Made by a program: the position numbers and the translations under genes. The notes under the pieces are model-generated. The model saw only the letters and a program-made list of their open reading frames with translations. It made no database searches and had not been told where the DNA came from. Below are positions 22,669 to 32,092 of a DNA stretch of 64,000 bases, piece by piece. This stretch comes from Antilocapra americana (Eukaryota; Chordata; Mammalia; Artiodactyla; Antilocapridae): NCBI GenBank assembly GCA_007570785.1, contig ML660774.1, positions 2,764,201 through 2,828,200 on the forward strand. Direction: 5' to 3'. Numbering within the stretch: the stretch's first letter is position 1; the number at the start of each line of letters is the position of its first letter.

Positions 22669-22748
22669 GGGACTGTCTCTGGCTGCTGCAATTTATAGCC
22701 ATTTGTCAGGGACTGTCTTTGGCTATTGCAATTTATAACCATTTTCCC
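22669..22748. repeat. Two-copy tandem duplication, 40-bp unit
   Basis: GGGACTGTCTCTGGCTGCTG starts at 22669 and GGGACTGTCTTTGGCTATTG at 22709. Both continue as GCAATTTATA(G/A)CCATTT. The copies differ at only a few positions, so this is a simple local duplication. Confidence 0.9.
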
Positions 22749-23574
22749 TCCCATTAGAGTTGTAGGCAAATCTTAGCTCTGCAAATGTGGACATCAGTTA
22801 GTCAAGCAGACAGGAGAAAAGTGACAAAAGGAAGGTTTAAAGCTAATTTTGAAATAGTTCTGTGACACTGGCTCATGAATAAAAAGTAAACCAAATTATA
22901 TGGGTGAGTATATACAGATTTAAAAGCAAGATACCAGAGAGTTCAGGAAGAAACAGCCTTTGCAAGATTGGAGACAACAAATGTAATGCAATTTAAGTCA
23001 CTGCATTAAGACAGTGGAATAACTCATGTCTCCTGTGTAAGAAATAACTGGTGAGCTACATAAAATGTAAATTACTGTACCTCACCCTAGAACTTCAGGA
23101 AAAAAAAATCTCTGGAGATAGGCTTCAGGTGTCAATTTTTCCAGAAAATCACGCATATGACCTTTATGTAACTTAAAATTTGGGATGCCTTTGACTATCT
23201 GTGATATTCTCTTTCTTATAATTATTTTCATAAAACTATGAGAGAAGAAGTTCTTTAAAAGAGGATGTCTTGAGTTGTGTGATTCAGGGGATGTGATTCA
23301 AGGCATCAAATGTTTTCTGTACTCAGTGAAAGCATTAAAAAGTGGGTGGGGTTGCTAATGGTAATTGTGGCTTCAGGCATTGAATGCCATGTACACATGA
23401 GGACAATGAATGATAAGGTTTGCCTTTAAAAAATTACAGCCAGAAAGAACAAATTAAATGAACATAAAAGATAAAGTAGGAAAAATATCCACTCCCATGA
23501 GTTGATGATAGAAAAAGAAAAAATGGTTTATATATTAGATTATTAAATCTTAGTGGAAAAACATAGGAAAAAAA

Positions 23575-23823
23575 ACAATACTTTTTGGAAGCTCTAAAAT
23601 GCTTCCTTTCTAAGATAAGGGTAACAGGATGTTGTTGAAGACATTTAAATTGATGCCAGAATTGTTGATCATGAAAAAATATGGATAGGTCATGTACAAC
23701 AACGTCATTATAGTATGCCAATACTCCTGGGATGTCAGCCAAAATGGAGGTAATTTTCTGAAAACAACTCAGTCCTGAACTTAATCCAAATGACATCCAT
23801 TCATAACAAAGTACTCCTTTCAA
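23575..23823 (-). pseudogene. Ty3/Gypsy-type reverse transcriptase fossil
   Basis: On the minus strand, a frame that stays open for 129 codons contains, in its first 83 residues, a spaced set of motifs typical of Ty3/Gypsy-class reverse transcriptases. These are YEW at 7-9, FGLSS at 12-16, CFQKI at 20-24, DIPGV at 30-34, YYNDVVVH at 37-44, a histidine-aspartate pair at 51-52, and LQQH with TL at 62-69. YYND occupies the place of the catalytic Y-x-D-D box, with the first aspartate replaced by asparagine (codon 23707-23709), so the enzyme is dead. Homology fades after residue 83 and I see no RNase H, integrase or LTR nearby. Retroviral and L1 RTs have different motif wording here. Ancient Gypsy-like repeats are known in mammals, and this is likely one of them. 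Confidence 0.7.
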
Positions 23824-24557
23824 GAAGGCAAAAGACTAATCCAGATAAAAGAATTCAGATGATATATTTTGATTATAGAAGCAAATAGAAGATCAGTTGC
23901 TTAGAACTAATTGTAAACATATCTAAATAAAATTATTAAGAATATCTGAAATTATAAAAGAGTATAAGATTTGCTTGCATGTAAGAAGTTTTTCAAGTGA
24001 CCAAGAAAGAATATAACACAGGGAAAATTCTGAAACAGCAAGCTCTACTGATTTACAGGTGAGCTGATTTAAAATTCAATCCAGGTTCTCTGCTTTCACA
24101 ATCTCATAGCAATGTTAAAACCAAAACACTGGGCCCAATAAGGAAATCAGATTGATTATTCATATCCAGTTTAAATCCTTCTAGTCCTGAGAGAAATCAT
24201 TGTGAAGAATAAAAACCACAGAGAGTAGGAAGGAAATAACCAGGTCATGAAATTTTACTTTGGTAAGTTATATTTGGCAGTGAAGTTGAACAAGAGTTAA
24301 TACTAGTTCTCTGTTTCAAAGAATTGAATAATTAATCCGTATCTACTAGAATGTTGAAATATTTAAGTATCAACATTCATTGATACTATTCTATCATTAA
24401 TCCATTCCTATATAACATTAATTGATTTCTGAGGTCCAGGGACTATAGTAAGAGTAAAGGAAAACAGGAAATCTATAGAAAGAAAGTCAACTGTAAGTCA
24501 GTATGATAAGATAGATGAAAGTGTACACAAATTGTATTGTGCAGATCTGTGTGTGTG
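23824..24557. other. AT-rich stretch, no gene seen
   Basis: No recognisable upstream part of the Gypsy-type fossil, other repeat or gene is visible. Confidence 0.5.
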
Positions 24558-24773
24558 CTTCCCAGGTGGTGCTAGTGGGAAAAAAACCTGCCTGCCAGTG
24601 CAGGAGACAAAAGAGATACGGGATAGATCCCTGCGTCATGAATATCCCCTGGGGGAGGGCATGTCAACCCACTCCAGTATTTTTGCCTGGAGAATCCCAT
24701 GGAGAGAGTAGCCTGGCAGGCTATGGTCCATAGGGTCACAAAGACTCAGATACAACTAAAGTGACTTAGCACA
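24558..24773 (+). mobile_element. Bov-tA SINE
   Basis: It runs from GCTTCCCAGGTGGTGCTAGT through AATATCCCCTGGGGGAGGGC and GAGAATCCCATGGAGAGAGT to AAGTGACTTAGCACATAAA. It is moderately diverged, with a short insertion in the head. Confidence 0.92.
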
Positions 24774-24865
24774 TAAATCATGGATACATTACTAGTCATA
24801 AATGTGTATGTGTGTAGATGGGCAAAATATATAATAAATTAATACATAGTAAAATTACATACTAA

Positions 24866-25612
24866 AAGATGCTGCTGCAAAAGTGCTGCACTCAGTATGC
24901 CAGCAAATTTGGAAAACTCAGCAGTGGCCACAGGACTGGAGAAGGTCAGTTTTCATTTCCATCCCAAAGATGGGCAATGCCAAATAATGTTCAAACTACC
25001 ACACAATTGCACTAGTTTCACATGCTAGCAAAGTAATGCTAAAAATTCTCCAAGCCACACTTCAACAATACATGAACCAAGAACTTCCAGATTTTCAAGC
25101 TGGATTTAGAAAAGGCAGAGGAGCCAGGGATCAAATTGTTAATATCCACTGGATCATAGAAAAGCAAGAGAATTCTAGAAAAAAACATCTACTTCTGCTT
25201 TATTGACTACGCCAAAGCCTTTGACTGTGTAGATCACAACAAACTGTGGAAAAAATTTTAAGATATGGAGTACCAGACCACCTTACCTGCCTTATGATAA
25301 ACCTGTATGTAGGTCAAGAAGAAACAGAATTGGACATGGAATAATGAACTGGTTCAAAATTGGGAAAGGAGTATGTCAAGACTGTATACAGTCACCCTGC
25401 TTATTTAATTTCTATGCAGAGCACACCATGAGAAATGATAGGTTGGATGAAGCACAAGCTATAATCAAGATTGCCGGGAGAAACGTCAATAACTCCAGAT
25501 ATACAGATGACACCAACCTTAGGGCAGAAAGTAAAGAGGAACTACAGAGCCTCTTAATGAAAATGAAAGAGGAGATTGAAAAAGCCGACTTAAAACTAAC
25601 ATTCAAAAAATG
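24866..25612 (+). mobile_element. BovB fragment, reverse-transcriptase region
   Basis: This covers the BovB RT core without EN and without the 3' end. It runs from GCTGCTGCAAAAGTGCTGCA through CAGCAGTGGCCACAGGACTG to GACTACGCCAAAGCCTTTGA (motif A). A frame of 89 codons at 25344-25613 contains NNSRYTDDTNL, in which both aspartates of the catalytic box survive (codons 25506-25511) although the alanine has become threonine. Frameshifts near 25180 and a stop near 25259 inactivate the copy. BovB is an RTE-clade non-LTR retrotransposon whose full ORF encodes endonuclease plus RT. Confidence 0.95.
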
Positions 25613-25635
25613 AAGATTTTTTAAAACTGAACTGG

Positions 25636-25801
25636 AATATAGCCTGCTTGGCTCTGCTCTCCATGGGATTTTCCAGGCAAGAACACTGGAGTGGGTTGCC
25701 ATTTCCTTCTCCAGAGGATCTTCCCAACCCAGGGATAGAACCCATGTCTCCTGAATTGGTACGTGAATTTTTTATCTTGCTGAGCTACTAGGGCAGCCCC
25801 A
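25636..25801 (-). mobile_element. Bov-tA SINE, tail truncated
   Basis: It is antisense, from GCCTGCTTGGCTCTGCTCTC to GAGCTACTAGGGCAGCCCC. It begins only about 25 bp after the end of the BovB fragment, and the 3' tail expected at its left edge is missing. Confidence 0.9.
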
Positions 25802-26189
25802 AAACTAAATAAACAATAAAAACAATCTTTTTCATGGGACCATAGGAGAACTGCTTCTGGAAGGTGGAATTAAGATACACAGTGTACAAAATGCACAAAG
25901 GAATAAATATGGCAGGTTAAAGGAATTTGATATTGTAAGGGCAGAAGCTAGGGCTTAGGAGAGAATGAGATTAGGAAATTAGGTACATAACAGAGCATTC
26001 AGCCTATGGAATTTGAAGTTTATCTTATATATCCTTACTCATTATATCTTAAAGTACAATAATCAAAATATGGCACTTAATAAATAATAGCATTATTTCC
26101 ACAGTTACTATTACTTCTGCTACTACTATTCCTCCTCATTACCATTGAGCTCTCACCTTATGAGAGTAAACAATACATTAGAAGAGAAA
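25802..26189. other. No gene or clear repeat seen
   Basis: AT-rich sequence; the CTGCTACTACTATTCCTCCT stretch near 26117 is only weakly repetitive. Confidence 0.5.
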
Positions 26190-27170
26190 TGGAAAATACT
26201 TTAAGATGAATGAAACAGACAACATATCATAGTAAAGGGAGGTAGCTAAAGTAGTAATTAGAGAAAATGTTATAGCTATAAATATCTACACTAAAAAAGA
26301 AAAAAAAATTCTTAAATTAGTTACCTAAGCGTCCAACTTAAGAAAATAGAGAAAGAAGGACAAACTAAACCTAAAGGTAACAGATGGAAAGGATTAAAAT
26401 CTGGAGGAAGTAGGTGAAATAGACAATAGGAAAATAATAGGGAAAATCATTCAACAACAAAACTTGTTTCTTTGAAATGACCTGAAAAAGTGATAAAACT
26501 TTAGCTAGACTAACAAAGAAAAAGAGATAAAAGCTTCAAATTACTAAAACAAAGACTAAAGATGAGGACATTTCTATTAAACTTAGAGAAATAAAAATCA
26601 CCATAGGAGAAGGCTATGAACAACTGTATTTAAACATATTAATTAGATCACTTAGGTCTAATGAATAAATTCTCAGAAAAACATAAGCTACAGAAACTGA
26701 CTCAATAAGAAATATAGAACCCAGTAGACTTTTAAAAATTAATTTTTATTAATAATCTAAAAAGCTAACAAAGAAAAGCCTAAGCTTATATAGCTTTCCT
26801 GTTCTATACTACCAAATGGTTAAAGAAGAATTAATATAATTCTTCACAAATTCATCCAAAATATACCAGAGAGGAAATACTTCTCCACTTAATCTATGAG
26901 GGCAATATTTCTCTGATTCCAAAACCAAACACATACCATGAACTCTTCAGACAAATGTCTCTATGAATATAGCCACAAATATCTTCACCAAAATGTAAGC
27001 ATACCATATCCAGCAATATATAAAATGATTTATATAATGACAGAATGAGCTTAATGCAAAGAATGCAAGTATGATTGATTGCTCAAAAAGCAATCAATGT
27101 AATACATTATATAAATAGAATAAAAGACAAAATTCACATGATCATCACAGAAAGGAAGAAACTTAATTGA
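26190..27170 (+). mobile_element. Degenerate L1 ORF2 fragment
   Basis: About 1 kb follows the order of L1 ORF2 between the endonuclease and the RT. Landmarks are GGTTTCTTTGAAATGACC-like TTGTTTCTTTGAAATGACCT, CTTTAGCTAGACTAACAAAG, GGAGAAGGCTATGAACAACT, AATATACCAGAGAGGAAATA, GATTCCAAAACCAAACACAT and GCAATCAATGTAATACATTA. It is riddled with stops and indels. No 3' UTR follows. Confidence 0.78.
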
Positions 27171-27667
27171 GTGAACATTAACAATATGTAAGGTATTGCT
27201 AGACACTTTCAAATACACATTACCAGAGTAAATTCTCACATATTTCTCAGTTGTTCATGGGTTTGTGGTTAACATGACAGTAGCTTTCCTGAAAATGCAG
27301 AAAACTTGGTTTCACTTTCTCAAATTTGAGGAAGGTAAAACCTGATCTTGATTTAAGAACTAGAGTTACTTTTTCCAACAGAAACCACCTCTTTATTTGA
27401 CTGTATTCACTCCATTATCTCTAGTGAGTTGAAAAGGATAGCAAAGATGATACACCTAAGCAGCTTAGACTTCAATTCTAACAGATTTCATTAGAAGAAT
27501 GGGTGTTTGTTATGCTTAAATGAAACAATATAAAATACCTGGGAATGAAAGAAGCCAGTTGGCATTAGGATGCTTGAGGAAAGTTTCTTAAGCTTCCTGA
27601 ATTCTTGGGCTTTCCCTCTGTAAACAGGAGCTCACAAGGTCTGCTCTGCTGAACTCATCTATGTTAT
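27171..27667. other. No gene seen; possible MIR remnants
   Basis: TTGCTAGACACTTTCAAATA at about 27196 and AATTCTCACATATTTCTCAG at about 27230 weakly resemble antisense MIR. I would not assign it firmly. Confidence 0.35.
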
Positions 27668-27918
27668 TAAGAGTCCAATACTTTGGCCACCTGATGTGAA
27701 GAGCCAACTCATTGGAAGAGACTCTGATGCTGGGTAAGATGGAGGGCAGGAGGAGAAAGGGGTAACAGAGGTTGAGACGGTTGGATAGTATCATCAACTC
27801 AACAGACACGAGTTTGAGCAAACTTGGGGAGATAGTTAGTGAAGGACAGGGAAGCCTGCTGTGCTGCAGTCCTTGGGGTCGCAAGGAGTTAGACATGACT
27901 GAGAGACTGAAGAACAAC
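27668..27918 (+). mobile_element. BovB 3' end, 5'-truncated
   Basis: It runs from AGTCCAATACTTTGGCCACC through GATGCTGGGTAAGATGGAGG to GGGTCGCAAGGAGTTAGACA and TGACTGAGAGACTGAAG. At about 250 bp it is a typical short BovB tail. Confidence 0.94.
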
Positions 27919-28579
27919 AGATAGATCAATGTTTGCGAAAACCCTTTGTCAGTACCAAATTTTTCACGTATTATATAACTTTTAAAAATTAGCAGAGAGC
28001 AAGAAGAAAAATTTCCATATCTGATTATTTTGGGTTTTTATAATTAATCTTGGTGCAAAATTTTCATATTAGTATTTGTTTAAGAACACACCCTTGTTGA
28101 CTTTTTTTGTTTGTGAAAGCATCTCATCCCAATTAGATGGAGAAAGTGAGATACGAGAGACATAAATGTCTTTGCCTGATAAAGTAATAGGAATGTCTGG
28201 AGAAGGAAAGAGGGCCTCTGAGCTGACGGAAAATAAATGAAAAAAAAAAATCTAAAAAGAGAGGGTTACAGTGGTGTGCTGGATTCTAAGGGGAGAGATA
28301 ACCAGTAAGAAATTCCCTGTGGTAGGTGAATTCTAAAGATCTTAGGACCAATGATAATTGTCATTAGGGTGTATTTTCTTTTTTTCTTTCCTGGGGTATA
28401 ATTAATATCCATTAACCTCAAATATTTAGAAAGCAATTGTTACATACAATAGTCTTGCATTATTGACCCTCTGCCAAATCATGTGGTGAAAGGATTGTGT
28501 TTATGTTTTGGGACAGGATAATAACAAGCAATGTGGATATCAAGGATTGATGATAATAGGATTGAATAATGAATGATAT
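27919..28579. other. AT-rich stretch, no gene seen
   Basis: No coding frame or firmly assignable repeat. A GGGGTATAATTAATATCC stretch at 28393 could be an L1 remnant. Confidence 0.45.
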
Positions 28580-28679
28580 AACATGTGATATGAAAGGACA
28601 GACAAAAAGGGATAAGTCTGTCTTCTTATGATATGTGATATGAGAGGACAGATGAAAAGGGAAAAAATCTATCTTCTTA
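28580..28679. repeat. Two-copy tandem duplication, 50-bp unit
   Basis: AACATGTGATATGAAAGGAC and GATATGTGATATGAGAGGAC start the two units. Both continue AAAAGGGA and end TCTTCTTA. The copies are about 85 percent identical. Confidence 0.9.
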
Positions 28680-28818
28680 AAAGAATTAATACATCTAATG
28701 TATATTATGTACATATTTGATTATCACTGACAAAACACAGGTCTTATTCTTTAAAAAATAAAAAATTGTAATAATTTTTATTATTGAGGGTTCTAGAGCC
28801 AAAAATACATATGCAATT

Positions 28819-28852
28819 TAATTATATATACATATATATGCGTGTGTGTGGG
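28819..28852. repeat. TA/TG simple repeat
   Basis: ATTATATATACATATATATG followed by CGTGTGTGTGGG, immediately upstream of a SINE. Confidence 0.85.
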
Positions 28853-28854
28853 TA

Positions 28855-29070
28855 AGGCTTCCTCATAGTTCAATGGTAAGGAAACTGCCTGCAGTGTAGG
28901 AGCTGCAGGAGACATGGGTTCATTCTCTGGGTTGGGAAGATTCCCTGGAGGAGGAAATGGCAACCTATTCCAGTATTCTTAGCTGGAGAATCCCAAGGAC
29001 AGAGGAGCCTGGAGGGCTGCAGTCCATAGGGTCGCAAAGAGTTGGACACAACTAAAGAGACTTACTATGC
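28855..29070 (+). mobile_element. Bov-tA SINE
   Basis: It runs from AGGCTTCCTCATAGTTCAAT through GGAGACATGGGTTCATTCTC and CCTGGAGGAGGAAATGGCAA to GTTGGACACAACTAAAGAGA. The head carries a small duplication (TAGGAGCTGCAGGAG). Confidence 0.92.
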
Positions 29071-29768
29071 ACACAAACATAAGTCATAAAATACCCTCAC
29101 CTCTAAAAAATTCATATAGAGAGGTGAATCCTGAATTCTTTACGATCACTGGTGTCCATTCTTATAGCTACAGTCTCCCATCTGGGCCCCTGTGACATTT
29201 CATCAAGTCTTTATTCTGGGACCATTCCCACGCATACTGTGTTCTTTAACCTTACATAGTTTTGTTTGGTTTGGAGCTTGCCTTGGTTTGGGGAAAAAGA
29301 TATTTCACTCCATGTGGTGCATTTCTAAATGATGTTCCAAAAATAGACCAAACAAGCACATTATTTGCATGAACTGTTTCAACTGAGAAAATAATGTGCT
29401 CCTGCAGCTTCCCTGTCTTGTCTTACCTCCTACATTGGGAGACACTGAAAAATCTCCATACCACTCACAGACTCATCATAGGAAGACTTTCAGACCATAT
29501 AAATGAGAGCACATTTCCTCATTTTGATAATTAGCACCTAGCAATGTAAAGCATGCCATCTGATGACTATGATACAAAAGAACAGGTAAAGATTTTTTAA
29601 ACTTAAATATACACCAATATTTTTTTTTCTGATTCATTGAGTTTGTTTCATTGATAATTCATGAAACTTCAACATGAAGTAGTTTTACCTAGGATTCCTG
29701 AGTTGTACTAATGTCATTATTTTCCTAGTTCAAACAACTTTTTCCCAGTTTAGAGCTTTTGTGTAATG

Positions 29769-29769
<1 letters not shown>
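29071..29769. other. No gene or clear repeat seen
   Basis: Mixed composition; no coding frame or repeat family assignable by eye. Confidence 0.5.

Positions 29770-29808
<39 letters not shown>
29770..29808. repeat. (GT)n microsatellite
   Basis: About 19 uninterrupted GT units are followed by imperfect GT/GC/AT units to about 29842. No SINE adjoins it, unlike the microsatellites at 3704 and 13602. Confidence 0.97.
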
Positions 29809-29811
<3 letters not shown>

Positions 29812-29842
29812 TGTATGTACGCATGCATGTGTCTGTGTGTAT

Positions 29843-30247
29843 ACATCTATGGACATTCTAACTTCTCCACCATGAATTTCATTATCTCACGTTTTATACT
29901 TGGAACATGGCTGGCATTTAGGAAAGTGCTGATTTACTTTTGCGTGTCAAACATGGAAATATAGCTTTTCCCTCACACAATGACTAATGAGCTTGTCAGC
30001 AGAATGGTGTTTTACAGAGTTTTATGTAACAAAGGACTAGTGGCTACTTTTTATTCTATACCCAAAGTAGCAAAACATGGCAAGCAGAATCAAAATGCCA
30101 AATGTAATCTATCATGACTCAATTACATGGGACAAGAAACACAAAAGGAAAGAAATATAGTACTAGATAAATCTAAAACAGCACATTAGATATTGGAAGA
30201 TTTTATTTATTTATCATAGAGAATTACTTACCAGCAATAAACAACCT
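29843..30247. other. No gene or clear repeat seen
   Basis: AT-rich sequence between the GT microsatellite and a BovB tail. Confidence 0.5.
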
Positions 30248-30425
30248 CAGTTCAGTGAGTTCAGTTGCTCAGTTGTGTCCGACTCTCTGTGACCCCATGG
30301 ACTGCAGCACACCAGGCCTCCCTGTCCATCACCAACTCCCAGAGCCTACTCAAACTCATGTTCATTGTGTCGGTGATGCCATCCAACCATCTCATCCTCT
30401 GTCGTCCCCTTATCTTCCTATACCT
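30248..30425 (-). mobile_element. BovB 3' end, antisense, 5'-truncated
   Basis: The plus strand reads CTCAGTTCAGTGAGTTCAGT, GTTGTGTCCGACTCTCTGTG, CTGTCCATCACCAACTCCCA and CATCTCATCCTCTGTCGTCC, the reverse complement of the BovB terminus. The homology ends near 30425. Confidence 0.95.
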
Positions 30426-30455
30426 AGTCAATTTCCCTAACCGTAATTATGATAC

Positions 30456-30728
30456 CTGCTGCTGCTGCTCAGTCACTTCAGTCATCTCTGACTGTGTGAC
30501 CCCATAGCCGGCAGCCCACCAGGCTCCCCCGTCCCTGGGATTCTCCAGGCAAGAACACTGGAGTGGGTTGCCATTTCCTTCTCCAATGCAGGAAAGTGAA
30601 AAGTGAAAGTGAAGTTGCTCAGTCGTGTCCAACTCTTTGCGACCCGGTGGACTGCAGTCTATCAGGCCACTCTGTCCATGGGATTTTCCAGGAAAGAGTA
30701 CTGGAGTGGAGTGCCATTGCCTTCTCCA
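30456..30728 (-). mobile_element. BOV-A2 dimeric SINE, antisense
   Basis: Two Bov-A monomers are joined by the GGAAAGTGAAAAGTGAAAGT linker. On the plus strand the first begins with a GCTGCTGCTGCT tail, then GGCAGCCCACCAGGCTCCCC. The second carries AAGTTGCTCAGTCGTGTCCA and ends GCCATTGCCTTCTCC. ATGATAC at 30449-30455 and 30729-30735 is a plausible 7-bp target-site duplication. It lies 30 bp from the BovB tail but is a separate insertion. Confidence 0.95.
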
Positions 30729-30955
30729 ATGATACATACAAATACTATACTATTCTCCATCTGCTTCTCTTGAATTGTGATAAGCAAGTATGATAATCTT
30801 TAAATTTGCCACCAATCCTTTCAAATAAGCTGTATAGGAAGACACAAGTCAACATTCATCACAAGAGAGAGTTGTTTCAATATCAGCTAGTCAATAAAAT
30901 GTGAAGAATCAACATTGTTATAATTTGCTAGGACCAATACTGGCAATTTTCAGGC

Positions 30956-30992
30956 CAAAAAAAAAAAAAAAAAAGAAGAAGAAGAAGAAGTT
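30956..30992. repeat. Poly-A plus (GAA)n
   Basis: About 19 A bases are followed by six AGA/GAA units. No SINE or LINE body adjoins it on the left, so its origin is unclear. Confidence 0.92.
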
Positions 30993-31285
30993 CATTCAGC
31001 CAGCCATCTGAGAGGAAATTGGACATACAAATCTCAGTCAATATTTTCATGTCAGTTAGAGTGCAGCCGTCATAAGACATTTTGGATTCAGATATTTCTG
31101 AAGGTGACACAGAATCCAATGATTAGTGGACTCCTGTAAGATTTTGACAATGTTTCTATACCTAGTACCAAATATAAGTTGCTTTACTCAGATTCCCCAT
31201 AGCAAGGTGACTTTGTGACATGCTCTCACACACAGAGGCAGCCACTTGGCATGCGTCATAGAATTGGTGGAAATATCTGAAGCTT

Positions 31286-31400
31286 AGAGCTGCAATCTCC
31301 AACAAAGTAGCCAATAGTCAGATATGGCTATTGTTTAAGTTTAACAGTTAGTGAAAACTAAAATGTTTCTTCAATAGTTTTTCACAGGATCTTATAAATG
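31286..31400. mobile_element. Possible old DNA-transposon remnant (hAT type)
   Basis: CAATCTCCAACAAAGTAGCC and AGTCAGATATGGCTATTGTT resemble a common mammalian MER-class element with GGCTATTTAAATT-like palindromic wording. The match is weak and the family name is uncertain. Confidence 0.3.
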
Positions 31401-31896
31401 TGGAAAGCAGCTCTTTGGAAATATTTAGTGAACTGCACTTGACTGCTCATCAGAAAGAGAAAGGAAAAGCAAAGAAAGGAATAGCAGGCTTGGCATTCTG
31501 AGGAAAGTGCAAACCCAGCATCATACAAGGGAGGCCCAGCTACAGGGGAGCTGGGGAGACGTGCCTAGCATGCACTGCACGTCCTGCCTCCCTGTGAGTG
31601 GACATCTTAGTCCTATGTCATACTCTGGAGCCCTGCCCCGCAGGAAAAAAAGGCCCAAGTCAGTCCCCTCCTTGCTCTCTGAAGCCATTTTCGGACTAGC
31701 TTGGGAATCCTTCCCTATTATCCTTCACCTCATTATGTAAATCACTTTTTCATATGCTCTTGATATGATGTGTGTTGACATCTGAACCAAATTTGGCATT
31801 TTTTTCAGGAGGGCTACAAGAGACAGTCCTGGTACTAGAAATGATTCATCCAGGAACAGGCTTAGATGCAATTTATCATCTCTAAATATGAGGACT
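31401..31896. other. No gene seen; GC-richer at 31500-31720
   Basis: A 77-codon frame opens at 31507 in less AT-rich DNA. It resembles no protein I know and has a composition consistent with chance. Confidence 0.45.
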
Positions 31897-32092
31897 TTAT
31901 TTTTTTTATTTTTTATTAGTTTTGCCATACAGTGACATGATATCACCATGGGTTTACATATGCTCCCCCTCCAGAACCCCCCTCCCTCCTCCCTCCCTCC
32001 TCCCTCCCCCCGGGAAATCTCGATGCACCAGCCCCGAGCATCAATCCTGGGCTGGCGATTGATTAGACATATGATAATTAACATGTTTCAAA
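31897..32092 (-). mobile_element. Ruminant L1 3' end, antisense
   Basis: The plus strand starts with T-rich tail DNA (TTTTTTATTTTTTATTAGTT), then GCCATACAGTGACATGATAT. A C-rich tract follows at 31963-32013 (the complement of the L1 G-rich tract), then AGCCCCGAGCATCAATCCTG. It is 5'-truncated near 32092. Confidence 0.92.

Noticed and set aside
29773..29964. Frame beginning with alternating Cys-Val
   Set aside because: It is a translation of the GT microsatellite.
31963..32013. C-rich tract as a promoter-like GC box cluster
   Set aside because: It is the complement of the L1 3'-UTR G-rich tract within an antisense L1 end.
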